DNA of 39,009 nucleotides from CALFMR01 sp035550595 (GCA_035550595.1 DASZOV010000018.1:1-39009); one strand, 5' to 3'. Counted from the stretch's first letter, positions 1-9,066 are shown. Translations and numbers: made by a program. The notes: generated by a model not told the origin, from the sequence alone.

Positions 1-1
1 G

Positions 2-85
2 AATCACGATCGGTTCGTCTCGAAGCTCCAGCGCGATCCGTTCACCGACGACGACGCGCGGGCGCTCGCAGAGTTCGGGATCTGA
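2..85 (+). CDS. mraZ: MraZ, C-terminal end only (partial)
   Basis: This is the last 27 codons of a reading frame that enters from the left edge and stops at a TGA at 83-85. The visible peptide ends in the pattern PFTDDDARALAEFGI, which resembles the C-terminal tail of MraZ proteins. MraZ is a DNA-binding repressor of the dcw operon and is normally the gene immediately before rsmH, as here (3 bp gap). The identification rests on position plus the short tail, since the two SpoVT-AbrB-like domains lie outside the window. The dcw promoter and MraZ boxes would also be outside. Confidence 0.7.
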   Translation, partial: NHDRFVSKLQRDPFTDDDARALAEFGI

Positions 86-88
86 GGC

Positions 89-964
89 GTGCACGAGCCC
101 GTGCTCGCCGGCGAGGTGGTCGCAATGCTGGCGCCGCACCGAACCGGAACGTATGTCGATGCCACGGTTGGCCTGGGCGGCCACGCGGCCGCGATTGTCG
201 CGGCCGGGGCCGAGCGGCTCCTCGGCATCGATCGCGACGAGGTCGCGCTCGCCGCCGCGCAGCGGCGGCTGGCGGAGTACGGCGGCCGCGTCACGCTCGT
301 CCATGACGACTTCCGGCACCTGGCGGCCATCCTCGACGCGCACGGCGCCGGTCCTGTGGCGGGCATCCTCGCGGATCTCGGCGTCTCGTCGATGCAGCTC
401 GACGAGGCCGATCGCGGCTTCAGCTTCCGGCAGGCGGGGCCGCTCGACATGCGCATGGACCGGTCGCGTGGGCTGCCGCTCGCGACGCGGCTGGCCGAGG
501 TCGACGAGGCGACGCTCGCCGACGTGATTTGGCGCTACGGCGAAGAGCGGCGATCGCGGCGCGTGGCGCGCGCGATCCTCGCGGCGCGCGATCGCGGCGC
601 GCTCACCGACACGGCGGCGCTCGCGGCCGAAGTGCGGCGCGGCGTGGGCCAGCGGGGCTGGCAGCGCATCGACCCGGCGACGCGGACGTTCCAGGCGCTG
701 CGCATCTGGGTGAACGACGAACTGGGGGCGATCGAGACGTTCATCGACGCGGCGTGGACCGCGCTCGGGCCGGGCGGACGGCTCGCGATCATCGCGTTCC
801 ACTCGCTCGAGGATCGCCTGGTGAAGCAGGCGTTTCGCGCGCGCGCGGCTGGCGGCGAGGCCGAGCTCCTCACGCGCCGGCCCATCGTGGCCGGCCCCGA
901 GGAACAGGCCCGCAATCCTCGATCGCGGAGCGCGCGGCTGCGCGTGGCGGAGAAGGTGGCATGA
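89..964 (+). CDS. rsmH: 16S rRNA (cytosine(1402)-N4)-methyltransferase RsmH
   Basis: RsmH (MraW) uses S-adenosylmethionine to methylate N4 of C1402 in 16S rRNA in the ribosomal P site. The 291-residue product starts with HEPVL, the typical RsmH N-terminus. It has the SAM-binding motif VDATVGLGGHA near residue 23, the motif GILADLGVSSMQLD around residue 90, and the C-terminal signature IIAFHSLEDRLVKQAF. The length is normal for the family. The start is a GTG three bases after the mraZ stop. The stop overlaps the ftsL start (ATGA at 961-964), so the two are probably translationally coupled. This is the usual second gene of a dcw cluster. Confidence 0.97.
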   Translation: MHEPVLAGEVVAMLAPHRTGTYVDATVGLGGHAAAIVAAGAERLLGIDRDEVALAAAQRRLAEYGGRVTLVHDDFRHLAAILDAHGAGPVAGILADLGVSSMQLDEADRGFSFRQAGPLDMRMDRSRGLPLATRLAEVDEATLADVIWRYGEERRSRRVARAILAARDRGALTDTAALAAEVRRGVGQRGWQRIDPATRTFQALRIWVNDELGAIETFIDAAWTALGPGGRLAIIAFHSLEDRLVKQAFRARAAGGEAELLTRRPIVAGPEEQARNPRSRSARLRVAEKVA

Positions 965-1347
965 GCAACGACGTGGAATACGCCATCCGGAAGAGCATTC
1001 GCAACAACCCGATCACGCGCGAGGTCGACCGCGCGCACGCGCGCGCGCTCCGGCGCAACGTCTGGCTCGCGTGCCTCGTCGTCGCGATGGTGTTGTTCAC
1101 GGCGTGGCAGCACTTCGAGGTCGTCCGCTACGGCTATCAAACCGAGCGGCTACGACTCGACCGTTCCTACGAGGAGACGATCAACCGCAAGCTCCGCTTG
1201 AACCTCGAGACGCTGCGCGCCCCCGGTTACGTGGACGCGCACGCGCGCGCTCTCGGCCTCGCGCCGCCCTCGATCGACGACACGCTCGTCGTCGAACGCG
1301 CCCCGGCCACGCCCGCGCCGACCGGCGTCGTCGCTTCCGTCCGCTGA
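961..1347 (+). CDS. ftsL: Cell division protein FtsL
   Basis: This is a 128-residue bitopic membrane protein. It has a short basic cytoplasmic N-terminus, one membrane segment at about residues 33-50 (NVWLACLVVAMVLFTAW), and a periplasmic segment with heptad-like spacing at about 55-95, ending in a Pro/Ala/Thr-rich tail. That is the FtsL layout. FtsL forms a subcomplex with FtsB and FtsQ and helps activate FtsWI. FtsL sequences are poorly conserved, so the call depends partly on position between rsmH and ftsI. The ATG at 961 overlaps the rsmH stop. The frame is open further upstream, but that part is only the shadow of rsmH. Confidence 0.85.
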   Translation: MSNDVEYAIRKSIRNNPITREVDRAHARALRRNVWLACLVVAMVLFTAWQHFEVVRYGYQTERLRLDRSYEETINRKLRLNLETLRAPGYVDAHARALGLAPPSIDDTLVVERAPATPAPTGVVASVR

Positions 1348-1356
1348 GGTCGTCCG

Positions 1357-3459
1357 ATGCGCGCTTTCCACTGGCTTCGCGCGGTCCGGTCGACGCCGTC
1401 GGCGTTCGACCCGCTCCAGACCGCCGATCGCACCGACGCCGCCTTCGAGGCGCGCTGGCGCCCGGCGATGAAGCGCCGCGTCTTCATCGTGCTCGTGTTC
1501 ATCGGCCTGTGGGTCGTGGGCATCGAAGCGCGGCTCGTGCAGCTTCAGGTGATCGATCACGATGACCTGACGGCGAAGGCGCGCCGTTATCAGGAACTCG
1601 TCATCCATCCCGAGGCGCTTCGCGGCGACGTGCTCGATCGCCACGGCAATCTGCTCGCCTACTCGGTCGAGGCCGACTCGATTGCCGCCGATCCGAGCAA
1701 GGTCGTCGACCCGGCCGGTACCGTGGCGTCACTCTGCGCCGCGCTCGGCGACTGCACGCGGCAGGAACGCAAGGATCTCGTCGATCGACTGTCGGGCGAC
1801 GGTCAGTACACGTCGATTCGCCGGTCGCGGGCCGTCTCGCCCGAGCAGGTCGAGCGCGTCGAAGCGCTCAAGCTGCCCGGCATCGTGCTGCCGACCGACA
1901 CGCGCCGGTACTATCCGGGCGGCGAGCTGGCCGCGCACGTCCTCGGGTTCGTCGACATCGACAACCACGGACAGCAGGGCATCGAGCTGTCGTACGACAA
2001 GGTCGTCAGCGGCGAGGACGGCCTGGCCTTCGTGCAGGTCGACGCGAAGCGGCAGCGGCTCGACAGCCGCGTCGAACGGCCGCCCGTGCCGGGCGCGACG
2101 CTGGAGCTCACGCTCGACTCGTACCTGCAGCACATCGCCGAGCGCGAGCTCGAAGCGGGCGTACGCGCGAACGAGGCGCATGCGGGCACGGCCGTCATCA
2201 TGGACCCGTACACCGGCGGCATCCTCGCCATGGCCAACTACCCGACGTTCAACCCGAACGCGGTGGCCAAGTCGACGGCCGACGACCGGCGCAACCGCGC
2301 GGTGCAGGACGTCTACGAGCCGGGCTCGACCTTCAAGATCGTGACGGCATCGGCCGCGCTCGAGGAAGGCATCGTCAAGCCCGACGACATGATCGACACG
2401 ACGCCGGGCTACATCCGCATCGGCCGCCGCAAGCCGATCTACGATACGCACGCGCACGGCGTGATTTCGTTCCGCGACGTCATCGTCAAGTCGAGCAACG
2501 TCGGCGCGATCAAAGTGGGATTGCGTACCGGGGCCGAGCGGATGAGCCGCTACGTGCGCCGCTTCGGTTTCGGCCAGGCGCTCGACCCGGAGTTCCTCGG
2601 ACAGAGCCGCGGGATCTGGAATCCGCAGAACCTCACCGACAGTGCGCTGGCGTCCGTGTCGATGGGCTACCAGATCAGCGTCACGCCGCTGCAGATGGTG
2701 ACCGCCGCGAGCGCCGTCGCCAATGGCGGCCTGCTGATGGAGCCGCACGTCGTCGGCGCGATCGTGCGCGATGGCCGCCGCGAGCCGGTCGCGCCGAAGG
2801 TGCTGCGCCGCGTGATTTCGCCCGAGACGGCAGCGACGCTCACGAGCATCATGGAAGGCGTCGTCTCGCCGGGCGGCACGGCCCCGGCCGCCGCGCTCGT
2901 GCGGTATCAAGTCGCCGGCAAGACCGGCACGGCGCACAAGGTCGTCGACGGCCGGTACTCGGCGAGCGAGTACAACGCGTCGTTCGTCGGCTTCGTGCCG
3001 TCGCGGCATCCGGTGCTGACGATCCTCGTCGTCGTCGACACGCCGCGCGCGGCGAGCTATTACGCCGGGTCGGTCGCGGGACCGATCTTCAAGCACATCG
3101 CCGAGGCGGCCATGCAGCAGCTCGGCGTGCCGCCATCGATTGATCCGGTGCCGCCCATCATGACGTCGGTCGCGACCCGCACGTCGCGTCCGCTCGCGGT
3201 GCCGGCGTCGGCGCCCGCGCTTCTGCCGACGCTGGCGTCGATCGGCGGCCCCGGGCTCGTCCCCGACGTGCGCGGACTCGGCGCGCGCGACGCGCTGCGC
3301 GTGCTCGGCCGCGCCGGCCTCACCGTGCGCGTCCACGGCAGCGGCCGCGTCGTCGATCAGGCGCCGGAACCAGGCGCGCCGCTCGAGACGGGTGCGTCAA
3401 TCCTTCTTGATTTGGGAAACGCCGGCGACGCGTCCGGCGGCTCGGAGGCGGTTCAGTGA
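1357..3459 (+). CDS. ftsI: Class B penicillin-binding protein (FtsI/PBP3 type) with C-terminal PASTA domain
   Basis: This is the septal peptidoglycan transpeptidase, a target of beta-lactams. In order it has a cytoplasmic N-terminus of about 37 residues, one membrane anchor at about 38-60, a PBP dimerisation/pedestal domain at about 80-235, and a transpeptidase domain at about 260-595. Active-site motifs are STFK with nucleophile Ser324 (324-327), SSN (379-381) and KTG (522-524). Residues from about 632 (VPDVRGLGARDALRVL) to the end form one PASTA repeat, as in SpoVD and PBP2x and unlike E. coli FtsI. The long N-terminus could be an overcalled start. An internal ATG at 1468 (MKRRVFIVLVF) would start just before the membrane segment. 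The gene lies between ftsL and murE, and its stop overlaps murE. Confidence 0.95.
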   Translation: MRAFHWLRAVRSTPSAFDPLQTADRTDAAFEARWRPAMKRRVFIVLVFIGLWVVGIEARLVQLQVIDHDDLTAKARRYQELVIHPEALRGDVLDRHGNLLAYSVEADSIAADPSKVVDPAGTVASLCAALGDCTRQERKDLVDRLSGDGQYTSIRRSRAVSPEQVERVEALKLPGIVLPTDTRRYYPGGELAAHVLGFVDIDNHGQQGIELSYDKVVSGEDGLAFVQVDAKRQRLDSRVERPPVPGATLELTLDSYLQHIAERELEAGVRANEAHAGTAVIMDPYTGGILAMANYPTFNPNAVAKSTADDRRNRAVQDVYEPGSTFKIVTASAALEEGIVKPDDMIDTTPGYIRIGRRKPIYDTHAHGVISFRDVIVKSSNVGAIKVGLRTGAERMSRYVRRFGFGQALDPEFLGQSRGIWNPQNLTDSALASVSMGYQISVTPLQMVTAASAVANGGLLMEPHVVGAIVRDGRREPVAPKVLRRVISPETAATLTSIMEGVVSPGGTAPAAALVRYQVAGKTGTAHKVVDGRYSASEYNASFVGFVPSRHPVLTILVVVDTPRAASYYAGSVAGPIFKHIAEAAMQQLGVPPSIDPVPPIMTSVATRTSRPLAVPASAPALLPTLASIGGPGLVPDVRGLGARDALRVLGRAGLTVRVHGSGRVVDQAPEPGAPLETGASILLDLGNAGDASGGSEAVQ

Positions 3460-4988
3460 CGCTTGGCGCGCTCCTCGCGGCCGCGCGCACGCTCGCGCCG
3501 GGCGCCAGCGCCCTCGTCGAGGCCGCGGGTCGCGGCGAGATAAACGTGACCGGGGTGACGCACGACTCGCGCGCCGTGTCGCGCGGCACGATCTTCGTCG
3601 CGATCCGCGGCCTGCGTGCTGACGGCGCGACGTTCGCCGCCGACGCCATCAAACGTGGCGCGCTGGCCGTCGTCTCCGAGAGCCCGGCGCCGGACGGCGC
3701 ATCGGTGCCGTGGCTCCGGACGACCGACGCGCGTCTCGCGCTCGCCGAACTGGCGGCCATCATCCACGGTCATCCGAGCGAGGCGTTGACGCTCGTCGGC
3801 GTGACTGGCACGAACGGCAAGACGACGACGGCGTATCTCCTCGCGTCGGTGTTCGACGCGGCCGGATTGCCGTGCGGCCGATTGGGAACGGTGACGTTCC
3901 GCGTCGGACCCTCACCGGCCGACGAACACGACGCCTCGCACACCACGCCCGAAGCATCAGACCTCGAGCGTCTGTTGCGCGACATGGTGACGCGCGGCTG
4001 CCGGGCGTGCATGATGGAAGTGTCGTCGCACGCGCTCGTGCTCGACCGCGTCGCGTACCTGCGATTCGCCGCGGCGATCTTCACCAATCTCACGCGTGAC
4101 CATCTCGACTTCCACGGCGACATGCAGCAGTACTTCGCCGCCAAGCGCCGGCTCTTCGAGATGCTGCCCGCCGGGGCGCCGGCCATCGTCAACGTCGACG
4201 ATCCGCGCGGCCGCGAGCTGGCCGCCAGTCTGCCGCGTGTCGTGACCTACGGCATCGACCGCGACGCGGACGTGCGCGCGCACGACGTGCACTCGTCGCT
4301 CGAAGGGCTGGCGTTCGACGTGGACACGCCGCGCGGGCCGATCGCCATGCGGTCGCCGCTCGTCGGCCGTCCGAACGTCTACAACATCCTGGCGGCCGCG
4401 GCGGCGGCGCTCGCGCTCGACGTGCCGATCGACGCGATCGAACGTGGCATCTCGGCGCTCGATCACGTGCCCGGTCGCTTCCAGATCGTCTCGACGCCGG
4501 CCGACGACGTCCGCGTGGTCGTCGACTACGCGCACACCGACGATGCGTTGAAGAATCTGCTCGAGACCGCGCGCCCGCTCGCCGAGGGCCGCGTCATCAC
4601 CGTGTTCGGCTGCGGCGGCGATCGCGATCGCACGAAGCGCCCGCTCATGGGCGCCGTGGCGGCGCGGCTCAGCGATCTCGTCGTGCTCACCTCCGACAAC
4701 CCGCGGTCGGAGGATCCGCAGCGGATCATCGACGAGGTCAAACGTGGTTTGTCGCCGACGCCAGAGCCGGGCGCGCCGGCACGTGCATCCACGCCGTCGG
4801 TGACGATCCTCGATCGGCGGCTCGCAATCGAGCACGCCGTCCGCGCGGCCCGTCCCGGCGATCTCGTGCTCATTGCCGGCAAAGGGCACGAGAAGTACCA
4901 GGTCATCGGCGATCGGACCCTCCCATTCGACGACGTCGAAGTCGCGCGCACGGCGCTCGGACAGCGCCGCGCGGCTCCGCGCGTGTGA
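3456..4988 (+). CDS. murE: UDP-MurNAc-L-Ala-D-Glu:meso-diaminopimelate ligase MurE
   Basis: MurE adds the third amino acid of the peptidoglycan stem peptide in the cytoplasm, using ATP. The 510-residue protein has the N-terminal Mur ligase domain, the P-loop GTNGKT (118-123), the central signature NLTRDHLDFHG and a C-terminal domain. The specificity motif DNPRSEDP begins at Asp414. DNPR is the signature of meso-diaminopimelate-adding MurE rather than the lysine-adding form, so the cell wall is predicted to be DAP type. Translation starts at a GTG overlapping the ftsI stop (GTGA at 3456-3459). murF follows seven bases after its stop. Confidence 0.97.
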   Translation: MTLGALLAAARTLAPGASALVEAAGRGEINVTGVTHDSRAVSRGTIFVAIRGLRADGATFAADAIKRGALAVVSESPAPDGASVPWLRTTDARLALAELAAIIHGHPSEALTLVGVTGTNGKTTTAYLLASVFDAAGLPCGRLGTVTFRVGPSPADEHDASHTTPEASDLERLLRDMVTRGCRACMMEVSSHALVLDRVAYLRFAAAIFTNLTRDHLDFHGDMQQYFAAKRRLFEMLPAGAPAIVNVDDPRGRELAASLPRVVTYGIDRDADVRAHDVHSSLEGLAFDVDTPRGPIAMRSPLVGRPNVYNILAAAAAALALDVPIDAIERGISALDHVPGRFQIVSTPADDVRVVVDYAHTDDALKNLLETARPLAEGRVITVFGCGGDRDRTKRPLMGAVAARLSDLVVLTSDNPRSEDPQRIIDEVKRGLSPTPEPGAPARASTPSVTILDRRLAIEHAVRAARPGDLVLIAGKGHEKYQVIGDRTLPFDDVEVARTALGQRRAAPRV

Positions 4989-4995
4989 GGACCCG

Positions 4996-6387
4996 ATGAG
5001 CGCCGTCCTTCTCACCGCCGCGATGGTCGCCGAAGCGACCGGCGCGCGCCTCGTCGCCGGCGCGCCCGATCGCGTGTTCGACGACGTGTCGACTGATTCG
5101 CGTGCGATCCCGGCCGAGGCGTTGTTCATCGCGCTTCGCGGCGAGCGTTTCGATGGCCATGCGTTCGTCGCGGATGCGATTCGTCGTGGAGCAGCGGGTG
5201 TGCTCGTCGACGGACCCGTCGACGTGGCCGGAGGCGCCGTCGTCCTGCACGTCGGCGACACGCTCGCGGCGCTGCAGTCGCTCGCGCGGGCGATCCGTCG
5301 CGCATCGGGCGCGCGCGTCGTGGCCATCACCGGCAGCGCTGGCAAGACGACGACGAAGGAAGTCACGGCCGACGTGCTGGCGACACGCTATCGCGTGCTG
5401 CGCAATCGCGGCAACCTGAACAACCACATCGGCCTGCCGCTCTCGCTGATCGAGCTTCGTCGCGGCGCCGACGTCGCGGTCGTCGAGCTCGGGATGAACC
5501 ACGCCGGCGAGATCCGCACGCTCGTCGGCATCGCTGAGCCCGACGTGCGAGTCTGGATCAACGTCGGCGATGCGCATCTCGGCCACTTCGCCTCGCGCGA
5601 TGCGCTTGCCGACGCCAAGGCCGAGATTCTCGAACAGGCCGGGTCGGAGACGGTGCTCGTCGCCAATGCCGATGACGTCCGAGTCATGACGCGCGCGCGA
5701 ACGTTCGCGGGTCGCACCGTGACGTTCGGCGAAGCGCCCGCGGCTGATGTTCGCGCGACGGCCATCGTCGATCGTGGCTTCGATGGCGCCTCGGCCGACG
5801 TCACGACGCGCGAGGGCGTGTTGCACTTGACGATCGCGCTGCCGGGACGCGCGCAAATCCACAACGTCCTCGCGGCCGTGGCGGTCGCCATCGAGCTGGA
5901 CGTGGCATCAGCGGCGATCGAAACGGCCATTGCCGCGATCGAGCCCGTCGGCCGCCGCGGTGTCGTGACGACGCTCGCGAGCGGCACGCGGCTCGTCGAC
6001 GACTCGTACAACGCGAGTCCATCGGCGCTCGGCGCCATGCTCCAGGCGCTCGCCGCCACGGACACGCGTGGGCGCCGCATCGCGGTCATTGGCGAGATGC
6101 TCGAACTCGGCGACGCGTCTTATACGCTGCACGCGTCGTGCGGGCGCGCAGCGGCCGAAACCGGCGTCGACGAGCTCGTCGTCATCGGCGGTCCGGCGGC
6201 CGATGGTCTGGTCGACGGCGCGCGTGCGGCCGGAATGCCCGCGGCACGCATCCATCGTTTTGCCGACAGCGCGTCGGCGGCGGCCGTCGTCGCGTCGCTC
6301 GTCGGCGCGGACGACCTCGTCCTCGTCAAGGGATCGCGTGGCACGCGCACGGATCTCGTCTCCGATCGTCTGCGGGAGGTAGCCTGA
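4996..6387 (+). CDS. murF: UDP-MurNAc-tripeptide:D-Ala-D-Ala ligase MurF
   Basis: MurF completes the cytoplasmic precursor by joining D-Ala-D-Ala to UDP-MurNAc-tripeptide. The 463-residue protein has the N-terminal domain with STDSRAI and FIALRGERFDGH, the P-loop GSAGKT (113-118), the GNLNNHIGLPLSL motif, GMNHAGEI, and DDSYNASPSAL in the C-terminal part. These are all typical of MurF. The ATG at 4996 is the first start after murE. The frame is open upstream, but only in the murE shadow. The D-Ala-D-Ala ligase (ddl) that supplies its substrate is not in this window. The stop overlaps the mraY start (TGATG at 6385-6389). Confidence 0.97.
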   Translation: MSAVLLTAAMVAEATGARLVAGAPDRVFDDVSTDSRAIPAEALFIALRGERFDGHAFVADAIRRGAAGVLVDGPVDVAGGAVVLHVGDTLAALQSLARAIRRASGARVVAITGSAGKTTTKEVTADVLATRYRVLRNRGNLNNHIGLPLSLIELRRGADVAVVELGMNHAGEIRTLVGIAEPDVRVWINVGDAHLGHFASRDALADAKAEILEQAGSETVLVANADDVRVMTRARTFAGRTVTFGEAPAADVRATAIVDRGFDGASADVTTREGVLHLTIALPGRAQIHNVLAAVAVAIELDVASAAIETAIAAIEPVGRRGVVTTLASGTRLVDDSYNASPSALGAMLQALAATDTRGRRIAVIGEMLELGDASYTLHASCGRAAAETGVDELVVIGGPAADGLVDGARAAGMPAARIHRFADSASAAAVVASLVGADDLVLVKGSRGTRTDLVSDRLREVA

Positions 6388-7478
6388 TGCTCTACTACCT
6401 CCTGCTGCCGCTCAACGAGCAGGTGCCCGGGCTTGGCGTCATCCGCTACATCACGTTCCGCACGGCCGCGGCCAGCCTGACCGCGTTCGTCCTGAGCATC
6501 GCGCTCGGCCCATGGCTCATCAAGCGGCTGCGCGCGTTCCAGATCGGCCAGGTCGTGCGATCGGACGGCCCGACGAGCCATCGTCCCAAGGCCGGCACGC
6601 CAACGATGGGCGGGCTGCTGATTCTCGCGGCGGTGTTCGCGCCGACGCTTCTCTGGGCGAACCTCGCGAACGTCTACATCTGGGTGGCGCTCGGCGCGAC
6701 GGCGGCGTTCGGCGCGATTGGTTTCGCCGACGATTACCTGAAGGTCACGCGCCACAGCCACTACGGCCTCTACGCGCGCTACAAGCTGCTCGCGCAGATC
6801 GTCGTCGGCCTCGCGGTTGGCATCGCGCTCATCCTGCTCGCCGATCACGATCCGCCGCTCTACAGCACGCGGCTCATCTTTCCGTTCTTCAAGCGGCTCA
6901 TTCCCGATCTGGGCTGGGGCTACGTGCCGTTCGCCGCGTTCGTGCTCGTGTGCGCGAGCAACGGCGTGAACCTCACCGACGGACTCGACGGGCTCGCCAT
7001 CAGCACCTTCGCCGTGTCGGCCGCGACGTTCACGGCGCTGGCCTACGTGACCGGCCATCGCGTGTTCGCCGACTATCTGCTGCTCGTGCACTTCGAACCA
7101 ATCGGCGAGCTGACGATCTTCTGCGGCGCGCTCGTTGGCGCGAGCCTCGGCTTTCTCTGGTGGAACGCGCACCCGGCGGAGATCTTCATGGGTGACGTCG
7201 GGTCGCTCGCGCTCGGCGGAGCGCTCGGTACGGTCGCGATCCTCACCAAGCAGGAACTGCTGCTGCCGATCGTCGGCGGCGTGTTCGTCTTCGAGACGCT
7301 GTCGGTCATCATCCAGGTGGGATCGTTCAAGCTGACGGGACGGCGTGTCTTCCGCATGGCGCCGATCCATCACCACTTCGAGCTCGCGGGCTGGGCCGAG
7401 CCGAAGGTCATCACGCGCTTCCTGATCCTCGCGATCCTCTGCGCGCTCTTCAGCCTGACGACGTTGAAGCTGAGGTGA
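6387..7478 (+). CDS. mraY: Phospho-MurNAc-pentapeptide translocase MraY
   Basis: MraY transfers phospho-MurNAc-pentapeptide from UDP to undecaprenyl phosphate, giving lipid I at the inner membrane. The 363-residue polytopic protein has about ten membrane segments. It has all the family motifs: TMGGLLIL near residue 72, FADDYLK with the paired aspartates, NLTDGLDGLA, the NAHPAEIFMGDVGSLALGG loop, and the HHHFE motif near the C-terminus. Its length matches the family. GGAGG at 6375-6379 lies seven bases before the ATG, which overlaps the murF stop. The following murD start region also overlaps its stop. Confidence 0.98.
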   Translation: MLYYLLLPLNEQVPGLGVIRYITFRTAAASLTAFVLSIALGPWLIKRLRAFQIGQVVRSDGPTSHRPKAGTPTMGGLLILAAVFAPTLLWANLANVYIWVALGATAAFGAIGFADDYLKVTRHSHYGLYARYKLLAQIVVGLAVGIALILLADHDPPLYSTRLIFPFFKRLIPDLGWGYVPFAAFVLVCASNGVNLTDGLDGLAISTFAVSAATFTALAYVTGHRVFADYLLLVHFEPIGELTIFCGALVGASLGFLWWNAHPAEIFMGDVGSLALGGALGTVAILTKQELLLPIVGGVFVFETLSVIIQVGSFKLTGRRVFRMAPIHHHFELAGWAEPKVITRFLILAILCALFSLTTLKLR

Positions 7479-7483
7479 TGACG

Positions 7484-8863
7484 ATGGCTTTCGACGTCAC
7501 GCGCAAACATGTCGTTGTCATTGGCGCCGGCCGGAGCGGCCGCGCCGCGGCGGAGCTGCTCGCCGCGCGCGGTGCCCGCGTCACGTTGACCGATCGTGAC
7601 GAGGCGGCCATCGCCCGCGCGGCCGATCTCGCCGATCACGGTGTCCGTGCCGAAGCCGGTCCGCATCGCTCCGAGTTGCTCAACGTCGCGGATCTCATCG
7701 TGCTGAGTCCGGGCGTGGCGCCTGACCAGGCCGCGATCGCCGACGCACGCCGGCATGGCGTGCCGGTCATCGGCGAGCTCGAACTCGCCTCGCGCTGGCT
7801 CGACGGACGCATCGTCGCGATCACCGGCACGAAAGGGAAGTCGACGACGACGACGTTGACGGCACGGATGCTGGCCGAAGCCGGGATGGCGGCGACGGCT
7901 GGCGGCAACCTCGGGACGGCCATCAGCACGCAGGTCGCGCGCTCGACGGCGGACGTCGTGCACGTGATCGAGGTCAGCAGCTTCCAGCTCGAGATGACCG
8001 AGACGTTCCATCCGTGGATCGCGGTCCTCTTGAATCTCTCGGCCGATCATCTCGACCGCCACGGATCGTTCGAGGCGTACGCCGACGCCAAGGGGCGGAT
8101 CTTCCGCAATCAGACGGACGCCGACTGGGCCGTCGTCAATGCGGACGACCCGCCGGCGCTGGCGCTCGCCGCCCGCACGCGCGCGCGGCGGATTGTCTTC
8201 GCGCTCGATGCGCCGGTCGATGACGGCGTGACCGTCGAAGACGGGCAGATCGTGCGCCGCGCCGGCGGCCGAACCGAGCGGCTCTTCCCGACGACCGCCG
8301 TGAAGCTCATCGGCCGACACCTTTTGGCCGACGTCCTGGCGGCGACGGCCGTCGCCTCGCTCGTCGGTGTGCCGCCCGAAGCCATGACTCGCGCGGTCGA
8401 GCGCTTCACCGGGCTCGAGCACGCGCTCGAACCGGCGGGCGAGATCCAGGGCGTGCGGTTCGTCAACGACTCGAAGGCGACCAACGTTGCGGCCGCGCGC
8501 CGCGCGATCGAGAGCGTCGGCGACGGCGTCATCGCGATCGTCGGTGGCCGGTACAAGGGCGGCGATTTCGCGGATCTGGCCGACGCGCTTTCGCGCCATG
8601 GCCGCGCCGTCGTGGCCATTGGCGAGGCCGCCGAGCGCGTGGCCGACGGGCTGCACGACGTCGTGCCGGTCCACCGCGCGGCGTCGATGGCCGAGGCCGT
8701 GCGCCGCGCGTTCGCGCTGGCCGCGCCGGGCGGCGTCGTCGTGCTCGCGCCGGCCTGCTCGAGCTTCGACATGTTCGAGGACTACGCGGCGCGCGGGCGC
8801 GCGTTCAAGAGCGAAGTCCAGCGGCTGGCCGCCGAAGTGCGGCCGGCCGGGAGGCCGATGTGA
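7484..8863 (+). CDS. murD: UDP-N-acetylmuramoylalanine--D-glutamate ligase MurD
   Basis: MurD adds D-glutamate to UDP-MurNAc-L-alanine in the cytoplasm. From the ATG at 7484 the product has 459 residues: an N-terminal Rossmann-like domain starting VVVIGAGRSGRAAAELL, the P-loop GTKGKS (115-120), the NLSADHLDRH motif, and the C-terminal VNDSKATNVAA motif. Three in-frame starts lie together (GTG 7475, ATG 7478, ATG 7484). I chose 7484 because GAGG at 7472-7475 is then eight bases away, whereas it would be too close to 7478. A TGATG overlap with mraY makes 7478 the main alternative. Unlike other dcw junctions, 239 bp separate it from the next gene, ftsW. Confidence 0.96.
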   Translation: MAFDVTRKHVVVIGAGRSGRAAAELLAARGARVTLTDRDEAAIARAADLADHGVRAEAGPHRSELLNVADLIVLSPGVAPDQAAIADARRHGVPVIGELELASRWLDGRIVAITGTKGKSTTTTLTARMLAEAGMAATAGGNLGTAISTQVARSTADVVHVIEVSSFQLEMTETFHPWIAVLLNLSADHLDRHGSFEAYADAKGRIFRNQTDADWAVVNADDPPALALAARTRARRIVFALDAPVDDGVTVEDGQIVRRAGGRTERLFPTTAVKLIGRHLLADVLAATAVASLVGVPPEAMTRAVERFTGLEHALEPAGEIQGVRFVNDSKATNVAAARRAIESVGDGVIAIVGGRYKGGDFADLADALSRHGRAVVAIGEAAERVADGLHDVVPVHRAASMAEAVRRAFALAAPGGVVVLAPACSSFDMFEDYAARGRAFKSEVQRLAAEVRPAGRPM

Positions 8864-8904
8864 GCGGCGCGCGCGAGCGTCGCGGCGCCGGCAGAGGCGT
8901 GATG

Positions 8905-8922
8905 GCGGATCGTGCGATCCGC
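8905..8922. repeat. Perfect 8-bp inverted repeat (hairpin) after murD
   Basis: GCGGATCG at 8905-8912 and CGATCCGC at 8915-8922 are perfect reverse complements separated by two bases. In RNA the loop would be at least four bases. No T-run follows on either strand, so this is not a standard intrinsic terminator. It is the first of three inverted repeats in the murD-ftsW gap. Confidence 0.6.
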
Positions 8923-8933
8923 GAACGAGGTCA

Positions 8934-9055
8934 TGAGCGGTGAACAGTCATCAGATCGGCGCCGCGATGAGGAGCCTGCCGCTGGGAACACGGGCCATTC
9001 CGGCACGTGAGGTGGGTGTCCTCATCCAGCTCGACTGATGACTGTTGACCGCTCA
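8934..9055. repeat. 122-bp imperfect palindrome between murD and ftsW
   Basis: The 20-base arms 8934-8953 and 9036-9055 are reverse complements with one mismatch. Pairing continues inward (8954 with 9035, then 8956-8958 with 9032-9034 after a one-base bulge). A nested stem follows: GATGAGGA at 8966-8973 with TCCTCATC at 9019-9026. Inside that is a third short stem: TGCCG at 8977-8981 with CGGCA at 9001-9005. The whole block could fold into one long branched hairpin. No convincing reading frame is present. It may be a REP/MITE-like mobile repeat or a structured RNA element within the dcw transcript. The sequence alone does not decide. Confidence 0.7.
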
Positions 9056-9066
9056 GACCCGAATCA

